Below, piece by piece: positions 24,980-31,591 of a stretch of 34,406 nucleotides of DNA. The notes beneath the pieces are model-generated. The model did not search any database and was not told the DNA's origin. It worked only from the letters and a program-made list of their open reading frames with translations. Made by a program: the position numbers and the translations under genes. This DNA is from Chloroflexota bacterium (lineage in GTDB: Bacteria; Chloroflexota; Anaerolineae; Anaerolineales; Anaerolineaceae), in assembly GCA_021848775.1 (NCBI GenBank), contig JAJZTR010000004.1:1-34406 (forward strand), written 5' to 3'. Within the stretch, counting starts at the first letter, position 1; each line of letters opens with the position of its first letter.

Positions 24980-26437
24980 TCACGGTATAGATACCCCCGC
25001 GAGAATGTTAAGATCTGATATTTCGATGTACTTTTGAGCACGGCCGTTCACCCAGGCGGGTTTATGGAATATCAAATCAATTCCAACCTTCCGTAAAGTT
25101 GGGGCCAACCGCCTTAGCTCCCCTGCCATGGTATTAGGCTTTAATTTGTGGAAGTAATCTTCTGAAGGGCTATAAACAGATTGAACTTGAAACTTTGCAA
25201 GTAAATCCATGGTCGTACCCTTCCAATTCGGATTCTGTTTAATCAAAATCTGCAATTCGTTTGCAATCATTGAATTATCCAGAACGGCCACCGTTGCATT
25301 TTGGGCCGCTATTTCGTAAGTTTTGAGAAACTTACCCGGGTCCCAACCAATGCCGGGACCGGTTGCAGCAACCCAGCGGGCAAAATCAGCCATTCTGGGA
25401 TATTGTGCGAGCTTTGTTTTCTTGTGGTTTGCCAGGGCAAAAGTGAGAGAATCTAGAATTTCCCCGAACAGATACGGTTGGGCCGCTTCAAACTCATTCC
25501 AAAAATCAACCTTTGCCCGCCGGTTTGTATCATCCAATGGGGGAACGGTTAGAATGATCGACCTGGATAACAGATCCCCACGGGTTACAAGGTCTGTAAT
25601 GCCGTTAATCAGCATCGGCCGCTTGACCGATAGAATTATCTCTTCTGAATCGGTATAGAGCTGTCTACTGGCAAACCCCGCCCCGGTCGATATTCTACAC
25701 AAGGAATCTGATAACCAATCCGGGACACTTGAAAGGTTGTCAAAGGCCAAAACATGACTATTCGAGGCCGCTATCATCAGGGTCTGTTCATCTCTGGGGG
25801 AGCTGCGAAGATCCGCTTCATTAGGATCGATCAACCGCCTTAATACCTCAGATAGGGTTGATTTACCGCTCCCCTGTTCACCGTTCAATACCAAAATGGG
25901 ATAATCGCCGGGACCATACGCGCCCAGTAGCCAACCCATAACCAGATACCAACCATCATCATCAAGGTTTGTAAACTCTCGAAGGTCGTAATCCTTATCC
26001 ATACTTAGTAAGGGGGTTGGAAGTTGCTTCATCCCCCGGGTTTGTTTGAATGGAATGGGCGGGTTTGTAATAATATGCCAACCCCGTTGATCCACTTCGA
26101 CAAACTCCCAGTCTTGATTACATAGATCGATATACAGCTTCCCCTGGTAATGTGCTATTCGTGTAAAAACCTCACGGGTGGGATTATCCCCCGCTTTTGC
26201 CACGAAAACGGTTATAGCGTCTTCCAGAGCTGCCCCGCCCATGGTCTTCTTATTCGTCTCATAATATCGCCGGGATACCCAACTCCTGAATTTACCGGAT
26301 CTGACACCCACATACTCAGTATGATTATTGACCGGGATCCCAACCCACGCCGCCCCAACCGGATCGCAAAAGAAATCCAACTTTGGGAGTAAAAGATCTA
26401 CTACGACTGTAGCGGCTGATTTTTGTGTCCTTGGCAT
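24980..26437 (-). CDS. P-loop ATPase, probable SF3-like replicative helicase
   Basis: A 485-aa protein. The central ATPase has Walker A GEQGSGKST (186-194), a Walker B-like VLAFDN (229-234) and PMLINGI near 274-280, where the Asn would be motif C of superfamily 3 helicases. The N-terminal 150 residues and the C-terminal ~130 (KPNTMAGELRRLAPTLRKVGI, winged-helix-like) have no family I can name. ATG 26437 is chosen over GTG 26446 because GGGGGAG lies 8 bases before it; it starts 2 bases after the zinc-protein stop. Paired with the primase downstream it gives a replication module of the kind common in satellites and temperate phages. Confidence 0.8.
   Translation of the reverse strand: MPRTQKSAATVVVDLLLPKLDFFCDPVGAAWVGIPVNNHTEYVGVRSGKFRSWVSRRYYETNKKTMGGAALEDAITVFVAKAGDNPTREVFTRIAHYQGKLYIDLCNQDWEFVEVDQRGWHIITNPPIPFKQTRGMKQLPTPLLSMDKDYDLREFTNLDDDGWYLVMGWLLGAYGPGDYPILVLNGEQGSGKSTLSEVLRRLIDPNEADLRSSPRDEQTLMIAASNSHVLAFDNLSSVPDWLSDSLCRISTGAGFASRQLYTDSEEIILSVKRPMLINGITDLVTRGDLLSRSIILTVPPLDDTNRRAKVDFWNEFEAAQPYLFGEILDSLTFALANHKKTKLAQYPRMADFARWVAATGPGIGWDPGKFLKTYEIAAQNATVAVLDNSMIANELQILIKQNPNWKGTTMDLLAKFQVQSVYSPSEDYFHKLKPNTMAGELRRLAPTLRKVGIDLIFHKPAWVNGRAQKYIEISDLNILAGVSIP
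26312..26322 (+). promoter_or_regulatory. Perfect 11-bp palindrome, inside ATPase gene
   Basis: ATACTCAGTAT about 115 bases into the ATPase coding region. Confidence 0.75.
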
Positions 26438-26439
26438 AA

Positions 26440-26877
26440 TTACCACTCCCCCTTACACTTGGAGTTGACCACTTGCTTCTTAGGTAAATGGTCGTTTTTA
26501 TTGGTGGCCACGGTCTCTATTGCCTCCGCCCATATGGGAGAAGGTACGATGGTATAACCTGCGTAGACAGGATTCCCGGGTATGTAACAATGTGACACCC
26601 TTCGACCGACCTCATCAGTCCATGGTTCGGACGGATCCCAGCCGTGATAATGGAATTTTCCGCACCATGGGCACCTAATCCGCACCTGCCAGCCGTTGCC
26701 CGAATCAATGGGTTTTCCCCGGCCGTATCGGATTCGGCTATGGGGTGGAATCAATTCGCCTTTAACCCGGATATTTTGAATGTGATCTCCGGATTGATAA
26801 TACTCAGTATTTTTGTTATAATATTTATAAGTATCCAAGTTGTCGCCTCGACATTCCAAGCAGCCAAAGGCCCCCAT
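26440..26877 (-). CDS. Phage-type zinc-binding protein of unknown function
   Basis: A 145-aa protein. CLEC at 6-9 and CPWCGKFHYHGW (69-80) with a later SHC (95-97) form a probable zinc site. The CPxCGxxHxHG pattern followed by a distant HC occurs in small uncharacterised proteins of actinophages and related mobile elements; that is a resemblance only. It stands between the protease and the ATPase, with 18 and 2 bases of spacing, so it belongs to the same transcript. The ribosome site is weak. Confidence 0.7.
   Translation of the reverse strand: MGAFGCLECRGDNLDTYKYYNKNTEYYQSGDHIQNIRVKGELIPPHSRIRYGRGKPIDSGNGWQVRIRCPWCGKFHYHGWDPSEPWTDEVGRRVSHCYIPGNPVYAGYTIVPSPIWAEAIETVATNKNDHLPKKQVVNSKCKGEW
26800..26810 (+). 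promoter_or_regulatory. Perfect 11-bp palindrome, inside zinc-protein gene
   Basis: ATACTCAGTAT about 70 bases into the coding region. A degenerate ATACTTAGT also lies at 26899 between this gene and the protease gene. Confidence 0.75.
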
Positions 26878-26895
26878 TTCCCGGGGGTCTACGGT

Positions 26896-27537
26896 TTAAT
26901 ACTTAGTCCTAACACCTAAAACCGCCTTAATCAAATCGATAAATTTACCAACCGCAGCTGTCGTTTGGTCGATATTCCCCGATCGAACGGCTTTTTTTAC
27001 GACTTCCAGGCCAAGATCCAAAGCCTGGTCCGTAAGGCTGCCATTCTTTACCTTTGCGAGGGTCTTTTGATATGCCAGGCGTAAAGCTGATTGATTTGCT
27101 GGGATCGATACAATCGACCATTCCAGCAATTCCCACTCAGTATATTCTTGTGGTCCATACGCCCGGGAGGGATCAAGATTGACCGCCTTGATCGGTTCGA
27201 ATCCAATTGAAGCAGCATTAATAAACCCCTCAGTCCATAAACCCCGGATAGTATCGGCCAGGGGATGTATGCCAGGGGTGGGGAATTTGAAGCGTGATTT
27301 GATTCCAGCTCCCGGGAGTATCTCTACGGTCAATGCCTTTGCAATTGGGGGGATGCTGTAATCATGGCCATACATTACAACCGGGTTCTTACGGTAATTT
27401 TCCAGTCGAGCCCCAGTAGCCCGGACTATGTCACCCGCCCGGTCCGTACCTTCGGTACTGATCCACACCTCGAAAATTCCCTTTTCCTGATCAATAGTTT
27501 TAGTCCGGGCCGGGAAGGTTTTTTCGATTCGTGTCAT
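26896..27537 (-). CDS. HK97-family prohead protease
   Basis: A 213-aa serine protease of the type that trims phage capsid precursors (peptidase family U35/S78). The N-terminal half shows the fold: IFEVWISTEGTDRAGDIV, then VVMYGHD with candidate catalytic H58, then FINAASIGFEP with candidate nucleophile S110, and the closing block WELLEWSIVSIPANQSA (135-151). The C-terminal 60 residues are helical and variable. Its ATG overlaps the TGA of the coiled-coil gene (ATGA), so the two are translationally coupled. No HK97-type major capsid protein, the normal substrate, is found in the element. Confidence 0.9.
   Translation of the reverse strand: MTRIEKTFPARTKTIDQEKGIFEVWISTEGTDRAGDIVRATGARLENYRKNPVVMYGHDYSIPPIAKALTVEILPGAGIKSRFKFPTPGIHPLADTIRGLWTEGFINAASIGFEPIKAVNLDPSRAYGPQEYTEWELLEWSIVSIPANQSALRLAYQKTLAKVKNGSLTDQALDLGLEVVKKAVRSGNIDQTTAAVGKFIDLIKAVLGVRTKY
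27133..27143 (+). promoter_or_regulatory. Degenerate 11-bp palindrome copy
   Basis: CCACTCAGTAT, two mismatches, within the protease gene; keeps the 9-base ACTCAGTAT core. Confidence 0.4.
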
Positions 27538-28205
27538 TTCCCCACCTCCCCATTACGGGCACCAATGGAAAATTTTGAAATTTCCTCTTTACGGGAATTG
27601 ATCCTACCTATCCGGCCGGGAATCCCGTATTTATCCAGGATGGAAATTCCAGCCTTATAATCAAGGGTCCCGGCTGCAATTTCGGTAAGGGCTTCGTCAA
27701 GTTTTTCGTTCGCCCGCCGGAAACTAATCGGGGATTCTTCAATGCCAGGGAGCGGAACACCCCGCCTTTTCATTTCGGATGAAAGGGTTGTCAACCCCTC
27801 ACTTGCAATTTCGTGACGGTCAAAATATTCGAGGGCAACTTTCAAGGCTTTAACCGCTTCATTCCCGGCCTGGTTGATTTCCTTTGCCAACTCAGTATAG
27901 CGACCGCCCATTTCCGATTTTTGGGCATCTGCAAGATCCATCTGAGCCTGAGTAATAAGGTTACCCAGCCTTGTTAAAGCCATGGTTAAATCGGTTTTGC
28001 GGGCTTGAAGATCATTAATTTCCCGCCGGTAATCGTTCGCTTTGGAATCACCCATTATTACCGCATCAATGATCTTTTCTTGAAGGCTTTCCAATTGAGG
28101 ATCCACTTCCTGAAGCTCACGTTCGAAAATTACATTTTGAGCCGTCAATTTGTTAAGATGGTCCCGGGCTTGTGATACTGATAATTTGATTTCCTTAACT
28201 CTCAT
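27534..28205 (-). CDS. Coiled-coil protein upstream of the prohead protease
   Basis: A 223-aa protein I do not recognise. Residues about 5-115 are strongly helical and charged, with heptad-like spacing (NVIFERELQEVDPQLESLQEKI; ARKTDLTMALTRLGNLITQ), so a long coiled coil is likely. The C-terminal third contains EMKRRGVPLPGIEESP and a basic end. It overlaps the preceding ribbon-helix-helix gene by 11 bases and the protease by an ATGA. In HK97-type phages a scaffold-like helical region lies next to the protease as its substrate; this protein could play such a part here, but that is inference from position and shape only. Confidence 0.7.
   Translation of the reverse strand: MRVKEIKLSVSQARDHLNKLTAQNVIFERELQEVDPQLESLQEKIIDAVIMGDSKANDYRREINDLQARKTDLTMALTRLGNLITQAQMDLADAQKSEMGGRYTELAKEINQAGNEAVKALKVALEYFDRHEIASEGLTTLSSEMKRRGVPLPGIEESPISFRRANEKLDEALTEIAAGTLDYKAGISILDKYGIPGRIGRINSRKEEISKFSIGARNGEVGK
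27888..27898 (+). promoter_or_regulatory. Degenerate 11-bp palindrome copy
   Basis: CAACTCAGTAT, two mismatches, within the coiled-coil gene; keeps ACTCAGTAT. Confidence 0.4.
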
Positions 28206-28425
28206 TTTTATTTTCCTTTTTTACATTTTCCCGAGCTTCATTCTGTTCCCGGGTTCGTTGTGCCATGCGACTGATTAGAGAATAATCGGCTAACCAGCGA
28301 ATCGCTAGAGCAATGAGCTCATGCCTCATTAGGCCGGTTTCATCACATAGGTTATCCAGTCTCCGTTTTGTGGTTGTATCCATCTGGATATTTAGAAAAA
28401 TGGGATCTCCTAGTTTAGGTATCAT
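28195..28425 (-). CDS. Ribbon-helix-helix DNA-binding protein (second of a pair)
   Basis: A 76-aa protein with the strand-helix-helix layout of CopG/Arc-like regulators: strand PIFLNIQMD (8-16), helix TTTKRRLDNLCDETG, turn and helix MRHELIALAIRWLADY. A charged tail follows. It begins 3 bases after the stop of the first ribbon-helix-helix gene and overlaps the coiled-coil gene by 11 bases. Confidence 0.75.
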   Translation of the reverse strand: MIPKLGDPIFLNIQMDTTTKRRLDNLCDETGLMRHELIALAIRWLADYSLISRMAQRTREQNEARENVKKENKNES

Positions 28426-28428
28426 CGA

Positions 28429-28623
28429 TTATTGATTGCCCCCTTTTTCCCCCAGTTCGGGACCGGAAATTACTTCGATGTTTTCAACCGATCGGTATCT
28501 ATGCCGGATTAACTGCCGGATTAATTCCGACACAGGGCGGCCTGTTTCCCGGCTTAGTTCGTCAAGAACTAATTTTGCTTCCGGGGTTAAACGAATTGTT
28601 ACGCTTTCTGTTTTTCCACTCAT
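28429..28623 (-). CDS. Ribbon-helix-helix DNA-binding protein (first of a pair)
   Basis: A 64-aa CopG/MetJ/Arc-type protein: strand SVTIRLTP, helix EAKLVLDELSRETG, then RPVSELIRQLIRHRYRS. Such proteins bind short inverted repeats as dimers of dimers. The ATG at 28623 is preferred over a TTG six bases earlier because AGGGAG lies 8 bases before it. A perfect copy of the 11-bp palindrome lies 18 bases upstream of the start, which fits autorepression. It and its neighbour are the best candidates for binding the dispersed palindromes. Confidence 0.85.
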   Translation of the reverse strand: MSGKTESVTIRLTPEAKLVLDELSRETGRPVSELIRQLIRHRYRSVENIEVISGPELGEKGGNQ

Positions 28624-28641
28624 TTTCAATTCTCCCTGTCA

Positions 28642-28652
28642 ATACTCAGTAT
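28642..28652 (+). promoter_or_regulatory. Perfect 11-bp palindrome upstream of the ribbon-helix-helix genes
   Basis: ATACTCAGTAT in the short gap between the tape-measure stop and the first ribbon-helix-helix start, just upstream of its ribosome site. Confidence 0.8.
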
Positions 28653-28655
28653 TGG

Positions 28656-29966
28656 TTATTGCTGCCGTAAGGCTTTTTTAATAAACGGAATTAATACGCG
28701 CTCTGCCTCTTCCCTATCGGCTAAACTGACTATGGGTTGATAGTTGAAAATAATTGGTTGTCCGCCGCCGCCGCCCTGGGGGACAATCGCCCCCTGAATC
28801 GGGAAGGTATAGTATTCAACCTCCCTTTCACCAACCTTATAGATGGTTCCCGGGGTTACATTCCCGCCTTCGGCCTTGCCCCCGCCATTGGTTGGCCAAT
28901 ATGTATTTTCAGATCCATGGGAATGGGGGCGGTCCGGGTGCCCGGGAATCCCACAATATTTCGAGGGTTTCAATCCAGAATTTTCGATCTGACTACTGTA
29001 ATTTTGAGCCGCCTTGGAAGCATTATTCCAGGAGCTTTCAAGTCCACCGAGTTCATCTGATTGGGCACTTACTGAATCGGTTGTATTTTCCATCCATGCT
29101 TTGGTATCTAAAAATGCAGCCCGAACTTGTGCCAGGAAGGGGACCCATTTCATCCATTTTGCTCCACCCTCTTCAACGGCTTCATTGTGGTCAACAATAC
29201 GATTCAGTAGATCGGTTAGGGGTGGAATAACCGCTGCCCCTATCTGGTATTTGAATCCCATCCATGAATCTCCAAGGTCGTCAACCGCCAGCAAATAATC
29301 TTCAGCCTCTTCCTTTGATTGTCCAGTAATGATCATATAGTCGGCTACAGCATCTGTGAGATCTTGGACCTTATCCGAGCCCAACTCCATCATACGGGCC
29401 ATTTCCATACCGGACCGGCCAAAATTATCAGTTAGAAATTGAGCCCGCTGTAATGGATCTTGGAGATTCCTGTATTTATCCGATAATTCACCAATGCCCT
29501 GAATGGATGGGGTCGTACCATTTTGGGCCATGGTTTTTAAGGCCATTTCCAGGGTGCCAGTTTCAATCCGGAGATCATCGGCTACTTGAATCAGCTTGGA
29601 TGTTTCCTCACTTGCCATACCGCTATAAGTGGCTATTCGATCAACCACTTCCACATAAGCGGTGTAATCATTAATCGATTCTTTGAGAAAATTTCCGGTT
29701 GCCTGAATAGCGGTACCGAATAACTGCATGGGGCTGATCGGAATTGATAAACCCATCCCGCTTAATAAGTCAGCGGTGGATCCTACATTCGTTCCGAATA
29801 AATTGATATCTTTATCCAAACTACCAACGGTTGAGCGGGTCCCGGCCATGGCCTTTTCCAGATCGGTTAAACCGCCCTTCATTGCCTGCAGGTCGTCAAC
29901 CGTTTCCTGGGGGGCATCCCCCTCCCGTTTGGTTCTTAGGATGATATCAATGTTTGATTCTGACAT
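28656..29966 (-). CDS. Short phage tail tape-measure-like protein
   Basis: A 436-aa protein whose first 300 residues resemble the N-terminal region of TP901-type tail tape-measure proteins: IILRTKREG, the long helical GGLTDLEKAMAGTRSTVGSL, and blocks such as AVEVVDRIATYSGMASEE-like YVEVVDRIATYSG, LKTMAQNGTTPSIQG and FGRSGMEMARMMELG. The C-terminal third is Gly/Pro-rich (PQGGGGGQPI) and closes with SLADREEAERVLIPFIKKALR. Tape measures of real phages are usually 600-2000 residues, so this is unusually short yet has a natural-looking end. The ATG follows GAGTGAGG. It is the first protein gene after the putative structured RNA. Confidence 0.8.
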   Translation of the reverse strand: MSESNIDIILRTKREGDAPQETVDDLQAMKGGLTDLEKAMAGTRSTVGSLDKDINLFGTNVGSTADLLSGMGLSIPISPMQLFGTAIQATGNFLKESINDYTAYVEVVDRIATYSGMASEETSKLIQVADDLRIETGTLEMALKTMAQNGTTPSIQGIGELSDKYRNLQDPLQRAQFLTDNFGRSGMEMARMMELGSDKVQDLTDAVADYMIITGQSKEEAEDYLLAVDDLGDSWMGFKYQIGAAVIPPLTDLLNRIVDHNEAVEEGGAKWMKWVPFLAQVRAAFLDTKAWMENTTDSVSAQSDELGGLESSWNNASKAAQNYSSQIENSGLKPSKYCGIPGHPDRPHSHGSENTYWPTNGGGKAEGGNVTPGTIYKVGEREVEYYTFPIQGAIVPQGGGGGQPIIFNYQPIVSLADREEAERVLIPFIKKALRQQ

Positions 29967-29990
29967 TCCAATACCTCACTCAAAGGATTA

Positions 29991-30035
29991 AAACAAAAAC
30001 CGGCTAGACTCCCCAATCTCAGGGGAACTAGCCGG
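29991..30035 (-). terminator. Rho-independent terminator between structured RNA and tape-measure gene
   Basis: On the minus strand CCGGCTAG (30035-30028) pairs perfectly with CTAGCCGG (30007-30000), with an inner CCCC/GGGG helix, followed by TTTTTGTTT. It ends 25 bases before the tape-measure ATG. Confidence 0.85.
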
Positions 30036-30150
30036 GCCACGTTCGGAGTCTGCTACGCTATGCAGTTGCTCTTCGCTTTTAGTGTGCTCACCTATCCGGT
30101 CGACGCATGCCTAATCTCGTATCATTAGGCAAACTATAAAATTTAGCGCA
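29995..30150 (-). ncRNA. Putative structured RNA or attenuating leader
   Basis: About 155 bases without an open frame, bounded by a -10 box (TATAAT at 30161-30156) and a strong terminator. On the minus strand it contains GCCTAAT/ATTAGGC with an 8-base loop and a second compound hairpin GAG(CAA)CTGC...GCAG(A)CTC, then the terminator stem. It lies directly upstream of the tape-measure operon on the same strand, so it may be a free small RNA, or a leader whose terminator is read through under some condition. I cannot match it to a known RNA family. Confidence 0.6.
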
Positions 30151-30155
30151 CCTCT

Positions 30156-30161
30156 ATTATA
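30156..30161 (-). promoter_or_regulatory. -10 box of the RNA/tape-measure transcript
   Basis: TATAAT on the minus strand; no good -35 at 17 bases. A perfect 11-bp palindrome lies 50 bases upstream (30211). Confidence 0.5.
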
Positions 30162-30210
30162 CATCCATTAAACATTAGATATCTTAATAAATTTACCCAA
30201 AATGCCTTAC

Positions 30211-30221
30211 ATACTCAGTAT
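30211..30221 (+). promoter_or_regulatory. Perfect 11-bp palindrome upstream of the RNA/tape-measure promoter
   Basis: ATACTCAGTAT in non-coding DNA. Confidence 0.78.
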
Positions 30222-30573
30222 GGGGGGATCCCGTCCTATAAGGAATAATAACAATCCCCGGCTGATTCTTTAACATTTCTACAATGGCTTCAGTTAAATC
30301 TATCTATCACCTTCAACCCCCACAAAAACCGGCCAGATTATTCCGATTGTGCAATTAAAGTTACACCCCTATCAAAAAAGTTCGATTTCTACCATGATAG
30401 ATGATCTGGAAAAGGGTAAATAATCAGCAAAAATGATAAAATTAGGCCTGATGGTTTCGATAACTTAATATTATCGCAATTATCTATAACCATTTTCGCC
30501 CACTTTTTTGGATATTATTGGTGCCTTATTTTCTCAATGAATCGCATTGGATTCTTTAACATTAGGTGGAATA
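30222..30573. other. AT-rich intergenic region between divergent transcripts
   Basis: No gene seen. It holds a 14-bp direct repeat GATTCTTTAACATT at 30264 and 30550, and an inverted repeat CGATAA/TTATCG with a 7-base spacer at 30458-30476. These are plausible operator or promoter elements for the divergent minus-strand block and the plus-strand small genes. Confidence 0.5.
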
Positions 30574-30804
30574 ATGAATATTAGTTTAGATCCCCAACCC
30601 AAAAAGATTGATCGCCTTACGCTTAGGCGGATTGTCGCCGCTGTTTTAGTCCGGGCTGTTATGGATTGTCTGGAGGACAACGAATTAAACCGGACCTCCG
30701 CCCGGTCATGGTTGGAAAACACCGGCCGGGGTTGGGCTGATACTTTGGGTATTGATCTCCCGGACTTGGATTCTGCCAGGAAGATTGCTTTAAGACGCTG
30801 GTAA
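30574..30804 (+). CDS. Small protein of unknown function
   Basis: A 76-aa protein starting MNISLDPQPKKIDRLTLRR. The ATG at 30574 follows AGGTGG with a good gap; a TTG upstream in frame has no such support. The middle is helical with many Arg and Leu residues (RIVAAVLVRAVMDCLEDNELN); the end is GWADTLGIDLPDLDSARKIALRRW. I recognise no domain. It is transcribed away from the structural block and could encode a regulator or helper-interference factor. Confidence 0.65.
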   Translation: MNISLDPQPKKIDRLTLRRIVAAVLVRAVMDCLEDNELNRTSARSWLENTGRGWADTLGIDLPDLDSARKIALRRW

Positions 30805-30927
30805 TTTACAAGTGTAATTGTGGGTTATCGTTTCCCTTGTGGATACTCCAAAAAGCATTGAAATGGATTCCCATAATGGCTAATATTATTATGTCGCTTC
30901 CATCAATTAGCTGAAAGGATCCACAAA

Positions 30928-31266
30928 ATGACACACGAAATCAACCCGAATTTTATTGAACTTCTCATTGACAAGGGGTTAAATATAGTATTGGAATGGC
31001 TGAGAACCAACAACGCCCCCGCCGAAATGATCGATTTGTTAGATAATTGTTCATTTATGGCAGCCAACATTTCAGAATTACGGTCCGGGAATTTACCAGA
31101 TGAAACTGAAAATGCCATCCAAGATGATGTCCCGGAAACAATCAATTTGATCTATCAATTAGGGGGGTGGTTTTCTGAAGATGGACGCGATTCTTTTGAT
31201 TTTAAGGAATGGCATCTTCCCGCCCAAAATTCAAAATCCTCCAATATTGACAATCCGGGAGAATAA
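30928..31266 (+). CDS. Small acidic protein of unknown function
   Basis: A 112-aa protein starting MTHEINPNFIELLIDKGLNI. The ribosome site GAAAGGA lies about 9 bases before the ATG. The composition is acidic, mainly helical in the first 60 residues (IVLEWLRTNNAPAEMIDLLDN), with a polar end. No family recognised. It is the last gene before attR, where satellites often carry cargo or immunity genes. A perfect 11-bp palindrome follows 13 bases after the stop. Confidence 0.65.
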   Translation: MTHEINPNFIELLIDKGLNIVLEWLRTNNAPAEMIDLLDNCSFMAANISELRSGNLPDETENAIQDDVPETINLIYQLGGWFSEDGRDSFDFKEWHLPAQNSKSSNIDNPGE

Positions 31267-31278
31267 ACCCGCTCTCCC

Positions 31279-31289
31279 ATACTCAGTAT
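31279..31289 (+). promoter_or_regulatory. Perfect 11-bp palindrome after the last small gene
   Basis: ATACTCAGTAT in non-coding DNA about 190 bases from attR. Confidence 0.75.
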
Positions 31290-31404
31290 TAGGGAGCACC
31301 AACCTTAAAATTTCTTGCTTTCCGGGTCCTGAATCGCTATTATTTCGGTGTAGGTTGTGACCGTTTACTCCCTGAAAGTCACCAACCGGGAAAGTTTGAT
31401 CACA

Positions 31405-31454
31405 ACCCCCACATATAGCGGTTGATATTTTCTAATACCCCCACATATAGCGGT
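31405..31454 (+). repeat. 18-bp direct repeat pair next to attR
   Basis: ACCCCCACATATAGCGGT occurs at 31405-31422 and 31437-31454, 32 bases apart and 24 bases before the att core. A partial inverted copy lies beside attL. The layout fits arm-type sites for integrase or an excisionase. Confidence 0.7.
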
Positions 31455-31477
31455 AATTTCCGGGCTCTCCAAAGATC

Positions 31478-31522
31478 GCTTCCCAAGCAAAATGTCGTCG
31501 GTTCGAGTCCGATCACCCGCTC
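31478..31522 (+). repeat. attR core (45-bp direct repeat, copy 2)
   Basis: A perfect copy of 22323-22367, reproducing the tRNA-Gly 3' half without the 5' half. It marks the right end of the element. Confidence 0.93.
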
Positions 31523-31542
31523 ACGGACAAATATTTTTTCGC

Positions 31543-31572
31543 CCGCCCATAAAATTTGGCGGTTTTCTTTTT
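31543..31572 (+). terminator. Original tRNA-Gly terminator, displaced by the insertion
   Basis: CCGCC and GGCGG arms around a 10-base loop followed by TTTTCTTTTT, 20 bases after attR. Before insertion it would have lain just downstream of tRNA-Gly. Confidence 0.65.
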
Positions 31573-31591
31573 CACCAGGCAAGGTTCGTCG

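Larger units (their letters stand above)
22323..31522. mobile_element. Integrated phage-satellite-like element in tRNA-Gly
   Basis: A 9.2-kb unit bounded by a perfect 45-bp direct repeat of the tRNA-Gly 3' end. It carries an integrase at attL, a replication pair (primase-polymerase and SF3-like ATPase), an HK97 prohead protease, a short tape-measure protein, two ribbon-helix-helix proteins and small unknowns. No capsid, portal, terminase, holin or lysin gene is visible. No transposase is seen and no gene looks broken. Codon and base use is more AT-rich than the flanks. It is most like a phage satellite; a degraded prophage or an integrative plasmid are alternatives. Confidence 0.85.

Noticed and set aside
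31400-31582. Open frame across attR on the minus strand containing RVIGLEPTTFCLGS
   Set aside because: It is the antisense of the tRNA-Gly 3' half; the same false peptide appears opposite the tRNA at 22173-22388.
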